Below, piece after piece: positions 1 to 5,798 of a DNA stretch of 6,225 nucleotides. The translations under genes and the position numbers were made by a program. Positions within the stretch are counted from its first letter, which is position 1, and each line of letters starts with the position of its first letter. The notes under the pieces are model-generated. The model was not told the DNA's origin, did not search any database, and saw only the letters and a program-made list of their open reading frames with translations. Origin of the DNA: JANNSW01 sp031431235. Its GTDB lineage: Bacteria > Pseudomonadota > Alphaproteobacteria > Rhizobiales > Hyphomicrobiaceae. Location: assembly GCA_031431235.1 (NCBI GenBank), contig JANPDA010000282.1, forward strand, positions 1 to 6,225, read 5' to 3'.

Positions 1-384
1 CGCGTTTTCCTGACGAGATGGGTTGCCCGGTTCGCGAAAGGCGAGAACATTGACGAGGAACGCCTCGCCGAGGCTATCGCCAGGGCAGAACGCGGCCTGA
101 TCGACGCCGATCTCGGCGGCGGTCTCATCAAGCAGCGCATCTCACGGCCGGGCAAGGGCCGCTCGGGAGGATACCGTACAGTGATCGCCTACCGGGCTTC
201 CGAGCGAGCCTTCTTCGTCTATGGGTTCGCGAAGAGTCAGCAGGACAGCATCAGCAACGCGCAGTTGCGGGAGTTTCGCAAGCTGGCGACGGACCTGATG
301 GAGCGGAGCGAACGGGAGCTCGACGAAAGCGTGACGGACGGGTGGCTGAGGGAGATTGCCTATGAGCAGGGCGAAGAAGCTTGA
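1..384 (+). CDS. RelE/HigB-type toxin of a type II toxin-antitoxin pair, 5' end cut by window
   Basis: Reading frame 1 is open from the first base to a TGA at 382-384, giving 127 residues with the start codon outside the window. The visible beginning, VFLTRWVARFAKGENI, matches the usual beginning of the family, so probably only a few residues are missing. The run RAERGLIDADLGGGLIKQR, then RSGGYRT and FFVYGFAKSQQDSI, is the typical core of the RelE toxin family found with XRE antitoxins (PF06296-like). Known members are ribosome-dependent or free mRNA interferases acting in the cytoplasm; activity here is inferred. The Arg/Lys-rich strands around residues 45-60 and 75-80 fit an RNA-binding surface. 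The toxin precedes its antitoxin, the HigBA-type order, and its last 23 bases overlap the antitoxin gene. An internal GTG at 181 could give a 67-residue fragment but would cut through the conserved core, so it is not the real start. Confidence 0.88.
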   Translation, partial: RVFLTRWVARFAKGENIDEERLAEAIARAERGLIDADLGGGLIKQRISRPGKGRSGGYRTVIAYRASERAFFVYGFAKSQQDSISNAQLREFRKLATDLMERSERELDESVTDGWLREIAYEQGEEA

Positions 385-694
385 CCCGATTGACGAGGCG
401 CTCGTCGAGACCGCCGAGGATTTGTTGACCGGCGGACTCATCAGAAGGTCGACCGCGGACAAGATCACGATGCGAGTGCTCGGCCGCAAGGCGCTCACCT
501 ATGGGCCCGTTTCGGCCGAGGAGATCAGGGTGCTGCGCGAGCGGGAGCGGATGAGCCAGGCGGTGTTCGCTCTCTATCTGAACGTGACGGTCGGCTATCT
601 GTCGCAGCTCGAGCGCGGCGTGAAGCACGCCTCGGGCCCGGCGCTGGCGCTTCTGAATGTGATCCGTCGCAAGGGGATCGAGGCGATTTTCTGA
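362..694 (+). CDS. XRE-family HTH antitoxin paired with the RelE-type toxin
   Basis: A 110-residue protein that should neutralise the upstream toxin and repress the shared promoter. The C-terminal half holds a helix-turn-helix of the Cro/C1 (XRE) class, residues about 54-92: EIRVLRERERMSQAVFALYL, then NVTVGYLSQLERG as the recognition helix region, then a closing helix ALALLNVIRRKG. The N-terminal half (about residues 1-50) is acidic and helical and is the likely toxin-binding part. The ATG at 362 is chosen because GAGGGAG at 348-354 lies seven bases upstream. A TTG at 356 is possible but would only add two residues. The start lies inside the toxin gene (23-bp overlap), so the two are co-transcribed and probably translationally coupled. 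Length and architecture are normal for antitoxins of this class. Confidence 0.9.
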   Translation: MSRAKKLDPIDEALVETAEDLLTGGLIRRSTADKITMRVLGRKALTYGPVSAEEIRVLRERERMSQAVFALYLNVTVGYLSQLERGVKHASGPALALLNVIRRKGIEAIF

Positions 695-838
695 AGCGGC
701 CATGCGGGCGTGATCGTCGCGGCGAGATGGCGCGCCGTTCCTCTGCCCGCGACGTTCGGGTGCATCCCCTCGCCACAGCCTCGCCACCTCGACCTCCCTC
801 TATCCTGGCCGCATGCGAGCGAACGTCCGCTCCGGGAG

Positions 839-889
839 GCCGGCAGGCGAGCGGCGGCCTCGCCTGCTGGTGGCCATCGAGCCTGCCGG
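839..889 (+). repeat. Competing inverted repeats (GC-rich hairpins)
   Basis: GCAGGCGAG at 843-851 is perfectly complementary to CTCGCCTGC at 859-867, with a seven-base loop; the stem extends to about 839/871 with two G-U pairs. The left arm also belongs to CCGGCAGGC (840-848), which pairs perfectly with GCCTGCCGG at 881-889. The two stems exclude each other. There is no following T-tract, so this is not a standard terminator. It might be an RNA switch or terminator remnant, or simply GC-rich chance pairing. Confidence 0.4.
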
Positions 890-938
890 GGCGAGGTGAA
901 TGCCCGTGGAGATCGCCCACTCACACATTGCCGCCGCA

Positions 939-967
939 TTGACCGCCTAGCTTCCCCCGCTCATAGT
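939..967 (+). promoter_or_regulatory. Candidate sigma70-type promoter for the DUF2865 gene
   Basis: TTGACC at 939-944 matches the -35 consensus at five of six positions. After a 17-base spacer comes CATAGT at 962-967, four of six to the -10 consensus. Transcription would begin near 974, about 25 bases before the first ATG. This is a pattern match only. Confidence 0.4.
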
Positions 968-999
968 CAGAGCGCCGCGCTGCCATCAGGCGGCAGGCC

Positions 1000-2067
1000 A
1001 TGGGGGAAATGGTGCGGATCGGGTGTCGAGCCGGCAGCCTTGTCATCGTGATCGCAGCGGTCCTGGCCGCTGGGTTGCCCGCGCTCGCCATTGCCCAGAC
1101 CAGTAGTCAGAGCCAGACCAACTCGCAGCGTGTGCTCTATTGCCGGGATCTCGAGCAGCAGCTCGCCCGCGATTGGCAGGCCTCGGGCCAGGGCCAGGAG
1201 CTGCTGCCGCGCATCGAGGACGAGATCCGCAAATTCGACAGGATCTATCAGCGCTCGCAGGCCAAATCCGAGCAAGCCGACTGCTACGACTACTTCTTCT
1301 TCACGAAGACGCTGCGCAATACGCCCCAGTGCATCAAGCTGCAGAATCAGATCGAGGAGGCGCGCGGCAAATTGGCCGAGCTCGAGCAACAGCGCCAGCG
1401 GGCGTCCAGCTCCTATGACCAGCGGACCCGCCAGGACGCGTTGATCGCGGAGCTCGCCCGCCAAGGTTGCGGTCCGCAATACCAGCAGGAGGCGCAACGG
1501 CGAACCAACCGCAACAACTATGGATTCTGGGACGACGGGGAGGGCGCCGATCCGGGCCTCACGCCCTATCAGGGGCAGACGCTGCCCTACGCGACCTACC
1601 GCACCATCTGCGTCCGGCTGTGCGATGGCTATTATTTCCCGATCAGCTACGCAACGCTGCCGACGGCCTTCGACAAGGACGCAGCCGCCTGCACCTCGCA
1701 GTGCGCAGCGCCAGCCGAGCTCTACGTCTATCAGAATCCGGGAGCCGAGGTCGAAAGCGCCACCTCGCTCGCCGGCACCCCCTACACCGATCTGAAGACA
1801 GCGTGGCGCTACCGCAAGCAGCTGGTAACGGGCTGCTCGTGCAAGGTCGCCGAGTTCGATCCAAAGGGCGGCATGGTGAGCAGCCAGCAGCAGGGCTCTG
1901 CCGAGCCCGCAGCGACAGACGAGACGCAATTGGGCGCCAATGCGCAGGCACCCGCCGACGCTGCCGAGGCGACGACGGGAGATGCGACCGGGCTGGATGA
2001 CGACCAGATCCAGGCCCTGCTCGACCGCTCCGGACAGGCAGCACCAGCTGACGCCCAGCCGCAATAG
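1000..2067 (+). CDS. DUF2865 domain-containing secreted cysteine-rich protein
   Basis: A 355-residue protein. Residues 4-32 form a signal peptide: a short basic n-region, a hydrophobic stretch LVIVIAAVLAAGLPALA, and a likely signal peptidase site after AIA (residue 32), before QTSS. The mature protein starts with a Gln/Ser-rich part, then a helical, probably coiled-coil region (about 112-150, IEEARGKLAELEQQRQR). The C-terminal domain (about 155-285) carries YRTICVRLCDGYYFPISYAT, C231xxxC235, YQNPGAE, a TPYTDLKTAWRYRKQ segment and CSC (279-281), which is the DUF2865 signature. The tail from about 290 is low-complexity, acidic and Ala/Gln-rich. Ten cysteines lie after the cleavage site (48, 95, 111, 157, 204, 208, 231, 235, 279, 281), fitting disulfide formation in the periplasm. 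The biochemical function of the family is unknown to me. The start may be ATG 1000, ATG 1009 or GTG 1012: GGGGGA at 1002-1007 is best spaced for 1012, and all three keep the signal peptide. Confidence 0.88.
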   Translation: MGEMVRIGCRAGSLVIVIAAVLAAGLPALAIAQTSSQSQTNSQRVLYCRDLEQQLARDWQASGQGQELLPRIEDEIRKFDRIYQRSQAKSEQADCYDYFFFTKTLRNTPQCIKLQNQIEEARGKLAELEQQRQRASSSYDQRTRQDALIAELARQGCGPQYQQEAQRRTNRNNYGFWDDGEGADPGLTPYQGQTLPYATYRTICVRLCDGYYFPISYATLPTAFDKDAAACTSQCAAPAELYVYQNPGAEVESATSLAGTPYTDLKTAWRYRKQLVTGCSCKVAEFDPKGGMVSSQQQGSAEPAATDETQLGANAQAPADAAEATTGDATGLDDDQIQALLDRSGQAAPADAQPQ

Positions 2068-2325
2068 TGCCCCCCGCTGGCGAGCCGCTTGCCCTCGGCC
2101 GGACACTGGCAGCGGGCAAAAACTCCAAAGTCGTGCACAGGTTTATCTGGGCTGAGGGACTTGCACTCGCCGGCTCGCAGGCCGAAAGTGCTGGTGTTGG
2201 CGCGCCCGCTCGTCACCTCGGTTTTTTGGGATCGGGAATGCCTCCGTGTAGACGTCGGATCGCTCGCTCAATGCCGCTGCTGGCACAGAGCGCAGTTGTT
2301 CCGCTTGGTGTGAGTAGGTCGGTCG
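2068..2325 (+). other. Intergenic region with an imperfect hairpin (2089-2119)
   Basis: No credible gene is seen in these 258 bases. TTGCCC (2089-2094) pairs with GGGCAA (2114-2119), and inside it GCCGG (2098-2102) pairs with CTGGC (2106-2110) with one G-U and a three-base loop. An A-run follows on the plus strand, so it is not an intrinsic terminator for the DUF2865 gene. A T6 run at 2222-2227 is preceded only by a four-base stem (GGTG/CACC), too weak to call. No clear promoter is visible before the acetyltransferase gene. Confidence 0.4.
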
Positions 2326-2850
2326 ATGCTGGCTAGGTCGCTGCGTGACGTTCGGGCGCTGTCCGAGTTGAGGCCCATCGAGATCGATGATCTCTCCTCG
2401 GTGCGGTATGTGCATACGACCGCCTTCCGGATGCTGGCGTCGCAGACCTACAATCCCGACGAGATCGAGGCGCTGGTCGAGCAGATCCGCTCCCCCGCCT
2501 ACGCCGATCAGATCCTGGGGACCGAAGCGGTGGGAGCCTGGTTCGGCGACGAGCTCGTCGGCACCGCGGGCTGGAGCCACGCCAACGACACCGGCCACAT
2601 CGCGCGCATCTCGGATGTGTTCGTGCAGCCCTTGTTCTGCGGCCTCGGCATCGGCTCTCTACTCGTCAAGGACGCCGAGGAGCGTGCGGCGCGCGCCGGC
2701 TTCACCGAGGTGAGCGTGCGCGTGACCCAGAACGCCATCCCGTTCTTCAAGCGCCTGGACTACCAGGTGAGCTCGCATGGCGTGCGTGGCACGCTCGCGG
2801 GCATCGATCTGCAAGTCGCCTTCATGCGCAAATCGGGCCTGACGAGTTAG
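2326..2850 (+). CDS. GNAT-family N-acetyltransferase
   Basis: A 174-residue protein that fits one GNAT domain, which transfers acetyl from acetyl-CoA to an amine of a substrate I cannot identify. LRPIEIDDLSSVRYVHTTAF (about 15-34) is the first strand and helix. GAWFGDELVGTAGW (70-83) is the beta hairpin. ARISDVFVQPLFCGLGIGSL (93-112) is motif A, the acetyl-CoA pyrophosphate loop, followed by the helix VKDAEERAARAGF. NAIPFFKRLDYQV (136-148) is motif B. In the usual Q/R-x-x-G-x-G/A loop the first position is Cys105 (C-G-L-G-I-G), an uncommon substitution. The ATG at 2326 is the only ATG between the upstream in-frame stop (2311) and the domain, but the ribosome binding site is weak; a TTG near 2368 just before LRPIEI is an alternative. 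The gene stands alone and converges with the hepT remnant, 149 bp away. Confidence 0.88.
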   Translation: MLARSLRDVRALSELRPIEIDDLSSVRYVHTTAFRMLASQTYNPDEIEALVEQIRSPAYADQILGTEAVGAWFGDELVGTAGWSHANDTGHIARISDVFVQPLFCGLGIGSLLVKDAEERAARAGFTEVSVRVTQNAIPFFKRLDYQVSSHGVRGTLAGIDLQVAFMRKSGLTS

Positions 2851-2893
2851 GGCAATGCTGCAAGGGCTCAGCCCCCGACGCGCCGACAGCGCT

Positions 2894-2929
2894 CCATGCG
2901 CGGATGCTCGCAGTCCTCCTGGCGCATGG
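2894..2929. repeat. Inverted repeat between convergent genes
   Basis: CCATGCGC at 2894-2901 and GCGCATGG at 2922-2929 are perfect inverted copies separated by 20 bases. It lies between the convergent ends of the acetyltransferase (2850) and the repaired hepT (3000). It has no T-tract on either strand. Further short quasi-palindromes follow to about 3003 (for example around AGCT at 2971-2974 and GACC/GGTC at about 2982-2996). This may be a structured extragenic repeat element or a Rho-independent-like remnant. Confidence 0.4.
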
Positions 2930-2999
2930 TCCCGAAAGATCGTCTGCTCCATACCCGCGAACAGCCTGGGAGCTTCCGGGTGACCGAGCTGGGGTCGGA

Positions 3000-3360
3000 T
3001 CATGGGCCATTTGGATCGGACGTAGAAGTGATGTCGATGCGCTCCATGACAGCGAGCAATTCCGGCACCTTGTTCGTCACGACATCCCAAAAGGATCATG
3101 TCGTTGATGCCGAAGTATACGTGTGCCACGAAGTCCCGCATCCCGGCGATCCTGCGCCATTCGATCTGCGGGGCGAGCGCGCGAGCATCCTCCGGCAACG
3201 CCTTGACCGCTTCGCCGATCAATTCGACGTTTCGAACGACTGCATCATAAGTGCGCTCGTCTGCCTTGAACGCATCGAGGTCCATGCCGGCAGCATAGCG
3301 CTCGATCTTTCGGCAGCATTCGATCACATCGCGCCAGTACAGCCGCCACTCACGCGACAC
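3000..3360 (-). pseudogene. hepT: HepT-like HEPN RNase toxin (DUF86), broken by a one-base frameshift
   Basis: Known HepT proteins are HEPN-domain RNases that stop growth and are silenced when MntA adds AMP groups to the tyrosine of the catalytic motif. The GTG start (3358-3360) has GAGAGG at 3367-3372 six bases upstream and overlaps the mntA stop by 11 bp. Residues 1-90 are a normal DUF86 protein: YWRDVIECCRKIERY, TYDAVVRNVELIGEAVK, then the RX4HXY motif R75-DFVA-H80-V-Y82. After residue 90 the frame changes quality. As written it continues 143 residues of unrelated sequence to 2659, running antisense into the acetyltransferase gene. Skipping one T in the T4 run (plus-strand AAAA 3089-3092) gives WDVVTNKVPELLAVMERID, the expected C-terminal helix, with a TGA at 3000-3002 and 119 residues, the normal size. 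The catalytic motif is intact. It could be a true pseudogene, a recoded gene (CTT T slip) or a sequence error. Confidence 0.82.
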
Positions 3361-3640
3361 GGATTGCCTCTCGCTCTATCGCTGGCCTCAATTCCGGTCG
3401 CAGAGCGTCCTCGGTCACGAGATCGACGCGCCGCCCGAGCAGGTCCTCGAGAAACAGCTTCAGCCCCATGTACCGGTCGAATGTCGGCAAGCCCTCGAAG
3501 GCGACGAGCAAATCCACATCACTGCCTGGACCGGCGGAGTCTCGGCCATGCGACCCGAACAGGCGCAATGAGGCAACCCCCCACTCGGCCAGTGCCACCT
3601 TGTTGGCGGCGATCGTAGCTCTGATGTGATCACTGGTCAT
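3350..3640 (-). CDS. mntA: MntA-like nucleotidyltransferase antitoxin (type VII toxin-antitoxin)
   Basis: A 96-residue minimal nucleotidyltransferase of the polymerase-beta fold. The family's GSX10DXD motif is exact: G29-S30, ten residues, D41-V-D43, read as LFGSHGRDSAGPGSDVDLLV. A third acidic residue follows in RRVDLVTEDAL (D73). In characterised MntA/HepT pairs this enzyme AMPylates the Tyr of the toxin's RX4HXY motif and so neutralises it; the role here is inferred from motif and neighbour. The ATG at 3638-3640 is chosen because it gives the normal N-terminus and has GGTGGA at 3644-3649 close upstream; the frame is open further up to 3706 inside gltX, but that part is unlike the family. 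It overlaps hepT by 11 bp and lies 46 bp after gltX, so it may be transcribed from the gltX promoter or from a weak one in the gap (TATGGT, 3647-3652). Confidence 0.9.
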   Translation of the reverse strand: MTSDHIRATIAANKVALAEWGVASLRLFGSHGRDSAGPGSDVDLLVAFEGLPTFDRYMGLKLFLEDLLGRRVDLVTEDALRPELRPAIEREAIRVA

Positions 3641-3686
3641 GGGTCCACCATAGCACAATTCGAATGCGCGTCGTCGGGCGCCCGCC

Positions 3687-5036
3687 TCATGCACGCTGGC
3701 CGGCAAGCCTTTCGAGTGCCCGTTCGCGGCCGATCAACGGCAGCAGCGCCTTCAGCTCCGGCCCCTGCTCGCGCCCCGTCAAGGCGAGGCGGAGCGGGTG
3801 GAACAGCGCGCGACCCTTGCGGCCGGTCGCAGCCTTGACTGCCTCGCTCCACTGCCCCCAAGTCTGCAGCCCGAACGGCTCCGCCGGCAGCAGGCCTGCC
3901 GCGGCTGCACAAAGCTCGGCATCCTCGATCACCGGCGCGATCGGCCCCTCGACCACCAGCCACCAGTCGAGCGCTTCGCCGAGCCGCTGGAGATTGCCGC
4001 GAACCGCCAGCCAGAACGCCGCGCCCCCGCCCACGCCCAGCGCCGCCAGCCGTGAAGCGACGGCCTCGAACGGCAACTCGTGCAGCAGCTTGGCGTTCAA
4101 CTGCTCGAGCTCTTCGGGATCGAAGCGGGCCGGCGCACGGGCAATTCGCGAAAGATCGAACCGTGCCACCAATGCAGCCAGATCAGGGAACGGCGCCACC
4201 GGATCCGACGTGCCGATCGTCGCCGCATAGCTCGCGACCGCCATCGGCTCGAGGCCGGCCGCGCGGAAGGAGGCGATCGAAAGGCTGCCGAGCCGCTTGG
4301 AGAGGCCGGCGCCATCGGGTCCGACCAATAGGCTGTGGTGGGCGAAGGCGGGCGGCTGTGCGCCCAGCGCCTCGAAGATCGCGATCTGGACTGCCGTATT
4401 GGTGACGTGGTCCTCGCCGCGGATCACATGGGTAATGGCGAGCTCGATGTCGTCGACGACGGAGGCGAGCGTATAGAGGGTGGCGCCGTCCTCGCGCACC
4501 AGCACCGGATCGGAGAGGGTCGCAATGTCGATCGCCTGGGGTCCGCGGATCAGGTCCCCCCAGGCGATTTCGCGCGGCTCGCCGAGCAGGAAGCGCCAAT
4601 GGGGCCGTCGCCCCTCGCTTTCGTGCTCGCCATGGTCCGCTGGCGTCAACTTCAGCCCGGCGCGATCATAGATGGGCGGCAGGCCGCGCGCCAGGCGGCG
4701 CTTGCGCTTGCGGTCGAGCTCGTCGGACGTCTCGTAGCAGGCATAGAGCCTGCCCGCAGCCCGCAGCCGCTCGACCGCCTTGCCATAGCGCGCGAACCGG
4801 TCCGACTGGCGCACGCTGCGGTCGTGATCGAGCCCGAGCCACGCCAGATCCTCCGCGATGCCGGTCGCGAACTCCGCCTTCGAGCGCTCCACATCGGTGT
4901 CGTCGAGCCGCAACAGGAACGTGCCACCGCTCCGGCGTGCGTAGAGCCAGTTGACGAGGGCGGTGCGGATGTTGCCGATGTGCAGCCGGCCCGTGGGGCT
5001 CGGCGCAAAGCGGACGGCGGGGCGGATATCGGTCAA
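3687..5036 (-). CDS. gltX: Glutamate--tRNA ligase (glutamyl-tRNA synthetase)
   Basis: A class I aminoacyl-tRNA synthetase of 449 residues that charges tRNA with glutamate in the cytoplasm. RFAPSPTGRLHIGNIRTALV (9-28) contains the HIGH-type motif (HIGN). LLRLDDTDVERS follows at 41-52, then VIRGEDHVTNTAVQIAIFEA (204-223), and the KMSKS equivalent appears as GLSKRLGS (244-251), lacking the leading Lys of the usual KLSKR. The Cys pair of zinc-binding GluRS is absent (C100-Y-E). The C-terminal anticodon-binding region is short but complete, ending GPELKALLPLIGRERALERL, so this is the compact form seen in alphaproteobacteria, which may carry a second gltX elsewhere. The start is a TTG at 5034-5036: it is the only initiation-type codon between the upstream in-frame stop (5064-5066) and the conserved APSPTG. 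It overlaps the stop of the upstream gene (TTGA), implying translational coupling. Confidence 0.95.
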   Translation of the reverse strand: MTDIRPAVRFAPSPTGRLHIGNIRTALVNWLYARRSGGTFLLRLDDTDVERSKAEFATGIAEDLAWLGLDHDRSVRQSDRFARYGKAVERLRAAGRLYACYETSDELDRKRKRRLARGLPPIYDRAGLKLTPADHGEHESEGRRPHWRFLLGEPREIAWGDLIRGPQAIDIATLSDPVLVREDGATLYTLASVVDDIELAITHVIRGEDHVTNTAVQIAIFEALGAQPPAFAHHSLLVGPDGAGLSKRLGSLSIASFRAAGLEPMAVASYAATIGTSDPVAPFPDLAALVARFDLSRIARAPARFDPEELEQLNAKLLHELPFEAVASRLAALGVGGGAAFWLAVRGNLQRLGEALDWWLVVEGPIAPVIEDAELCAAAAGLLPAEPFGLQTWGQWSEAVKAATGRKGRALFHPLRLALTGREQGPELKALLPLIGRERALERLAGQRA

Positions 5037-5623
5037 GTGGATCTCGGCAAGCCTTCGAGGGGTTCATCGAGGGCTTGGCATCCCTGGGGCTTTGGCGCAA
5101 GGGTGCGATGGGCCAGCCGTGGCAATCGCCGCCGAGGCGGCGGGGCCTGGTCCAACTTGGCATCGGGCATGATCTGCCCTGTGCGGGCCGACAGGATGGT
5201 GTCGGCGATGCGCTCGACCAGGACGAGGCTCGTCGACACGAACACGACGCGCTCGCCGGTCCTGGTTGCGAGCATGAGCTTGGCCACCCGCCGGTCGGGC
5301 ACGCTGCTCGCATCCTGCAAGAGGCTCAGGCCGACGCCGCCGAGGAGTACGACCGCGATCAGGAATTTCAGCCCCCAATAGCCCGCGATCACCGGCAGCC
5401 AGAACAGCACGGCGGCTGCGATGAAGACGTTGGCGGCGAGCAGCAGCCCGAGCACGCCCGAGCGCTCGTCGATCTCGATGCTGGCGGCGACCACGTCGGG
5501 AATCGCAATGCGCAGCCCATCGAACTCGGCCCAGTGCGTGCCGATCACGGCCCCGTCCGCGCGCAGGAGGATGCGCTCGCGATGGGGAGCGGGGTCGGCG
5601 GTCGGGGTCTGGACGTCGATCAT
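5033..5623 (-). CDS. DUF6232-like small membrane protein
   Basis: A 196-residue protein of unknown function. Residues 20-50 form a short beta-rich segment (LRADGAVIGTHWAEFDGLRIA, IPDVVAASIE) that resembles the start of DUF6232 proteins. Two hydrophobic helices follow, about 57-79 (VLGLLLAANVFIAAAVLFWL) and about 84-102 (GLKFLIAVVLLGGVGLSLL), making a membrane hairpin. A soluble part, KLMLATRTGERVVFVSTS then VERIADTILSARTG (115-149), fits the C-terminal half of that family. The last 45 residues are Pro/Arg-rich and look like an unstructured tail. The ATG at 5621-5623 is preceded by AAGG nine bases upstream; the frame is open to 5713, but that stretch lacks domain features. It is the first gene of the minus-strand run, and its stop overlaps the gltX start, which suggests an operon rather than a shared function. 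The family assignment rests on pattern only. Confidence 0.72.
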   Translation of the reverse strand: MIDVQTPTADPAPHRERILLRADGAVIGTHWAEFDGLRIAIPDVVAASIEIDERSGVLGLLLAANVFIAAAVLFWLPVIAGYWGLKFLIAVVLLGGVGLSLLQDASSVPDRRVAKLMLATRTGERVVFVSTSLVLVERIADTILSARTGQIMPDAKLDQAPPPRRRLPRLAHRTLAPKPQGCQALDEPLEGLPRST

Positions 5624-5654
5624 GGCGACAGCCTTGCACGTCCGGGTTGCCGGT

Positions 5655-5682
5655 CCGCTAACAGAGTGCCACCCCGTCGCAA
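5655..5682 (-). promoter_or_regulatory. Weak candidate promoter for the DUF6232-gltX run
   Basis: On the minus strand TTGCGA (5677-5682) is followed after 16 bases by TAGCGG (5655-5660), about 30 bases before the ATG. The -35 match is fair and the -10 match is poor. It is listed because the operon's promoter must lie in or near this 220-base divergent gap. Confidence 0.2.
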
Positions 5683-5722
5683 GGTGTGGCCCAGTCTCCA
5701 CCATGATGAGCACTTTGTCCCT

Positions 5723-5750
5723 TTGTGTCTGGCATGCCTTGTGCTAGTTT
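5723..5750 (+). promoter_or_regulatory. Weak candidate promoter for the repeat-protein gene
   Basis: TTGTGT (5723-5728), a 16-base spacer, then TAGTTT (5745-5750), roughly 95 bases before the start codon. The segment is AT-richer than its surroundings and contains a tandem near-repeat, CTTTGTCC/CTTTGTGT (5713-5728). Both hexamers are imperfect. Confidence 0.25.
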
Positions 5751-5777
5751 CGATCCATCAGCATGCTCATGGCCCGT

Positions 5778-5798
5778 GCGCCCATGATCGCTGGGCGC
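5778..5798 (+). repeat. Perfect 7-bp inverted repeat in the leader of the repeat-protein gene
   Basis: GCGCCCA (5778-5784), a seven-base spacer TGATCGC, then TGGGCGC (5792-5798). It lies between the candidate promoter and the ribosome binding site GGAGGA (5831-5836). It could be an mRNA leader hairpin or an operator for a dimeric regulator. No T-tract follows, so termination is unlikely. Confidence 0.45.

Larger units (their letters stand above)
695..999 (+). other. Intergenic region without a credible gene
   Basis: About 300 bases lie between the antitoxin stop and the DUF2865 start. Open frames exist (for example from 710 and 727), but their products are rich in Arg, Pro and Ala with no recognisable domain, as expected for chance frames in GC-rich DNA. 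The region contains a GC-rich set of competing inverted repeats (839-889) and a promoter-like pair just before the next gene (939-967). I see no T-rich intrinsic terminator after the toxin-antitoxin pair and no tRNA-like or other RNA gene signature. Confidence 0.6.

Noticed and set aside
967..2106. Minus-strand open frame of 379 codons
   Set aside because: It mirrors the DUF2865 gene, which has a signal peptide, conserved cysteines and a domain signature; the antisense product is a Leu/Arg/Gly-rich shadow.
1809..2216. Minus-strand frame whose first 50 codons lie in the 2068-2325 gap and include CQCPAEGK
   Set aside because: The Cys pair briefly suggested a small zinc-binding protein, but the frame has no family match I recognise and runs on into the antisense of DUF2865.
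2193..2227. T6 run after GGTG/CACC as a terminator for the DUF2865 gene
   Set aside because: The stem is only four pairs with a 17-base loop and a five-base gap (TCGG and flanking) before the T-run; too weak.
2864..2874. GGGC-TCA-GCCC as a terminator after the acetyltransferase gene
   Set aside because: Four-pair stem with no T-tract; common by chance in GC-rich DNA.
2659..3360. hepT read without frame correction as a 233-residue protein
   Set aside because: The last 143 residues resemble no family, run antisense into the acetyltransferase gene, and vanish when one base is removed, yielding the normal HepT end.
2896..3618. Plus-strand open frame of about 240 codons
   Set aside because: It is antisense to hepT and mntA, whose motifs (RX4HXY, GSX10DXD) are clear; its own translation has no domain character.
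4335..5381. Long plus-strand open frame of 348 codons
   Set aside because: It is the antisense shadow of gltX and the DUF6232-like gene, caused by high GC at third positions.
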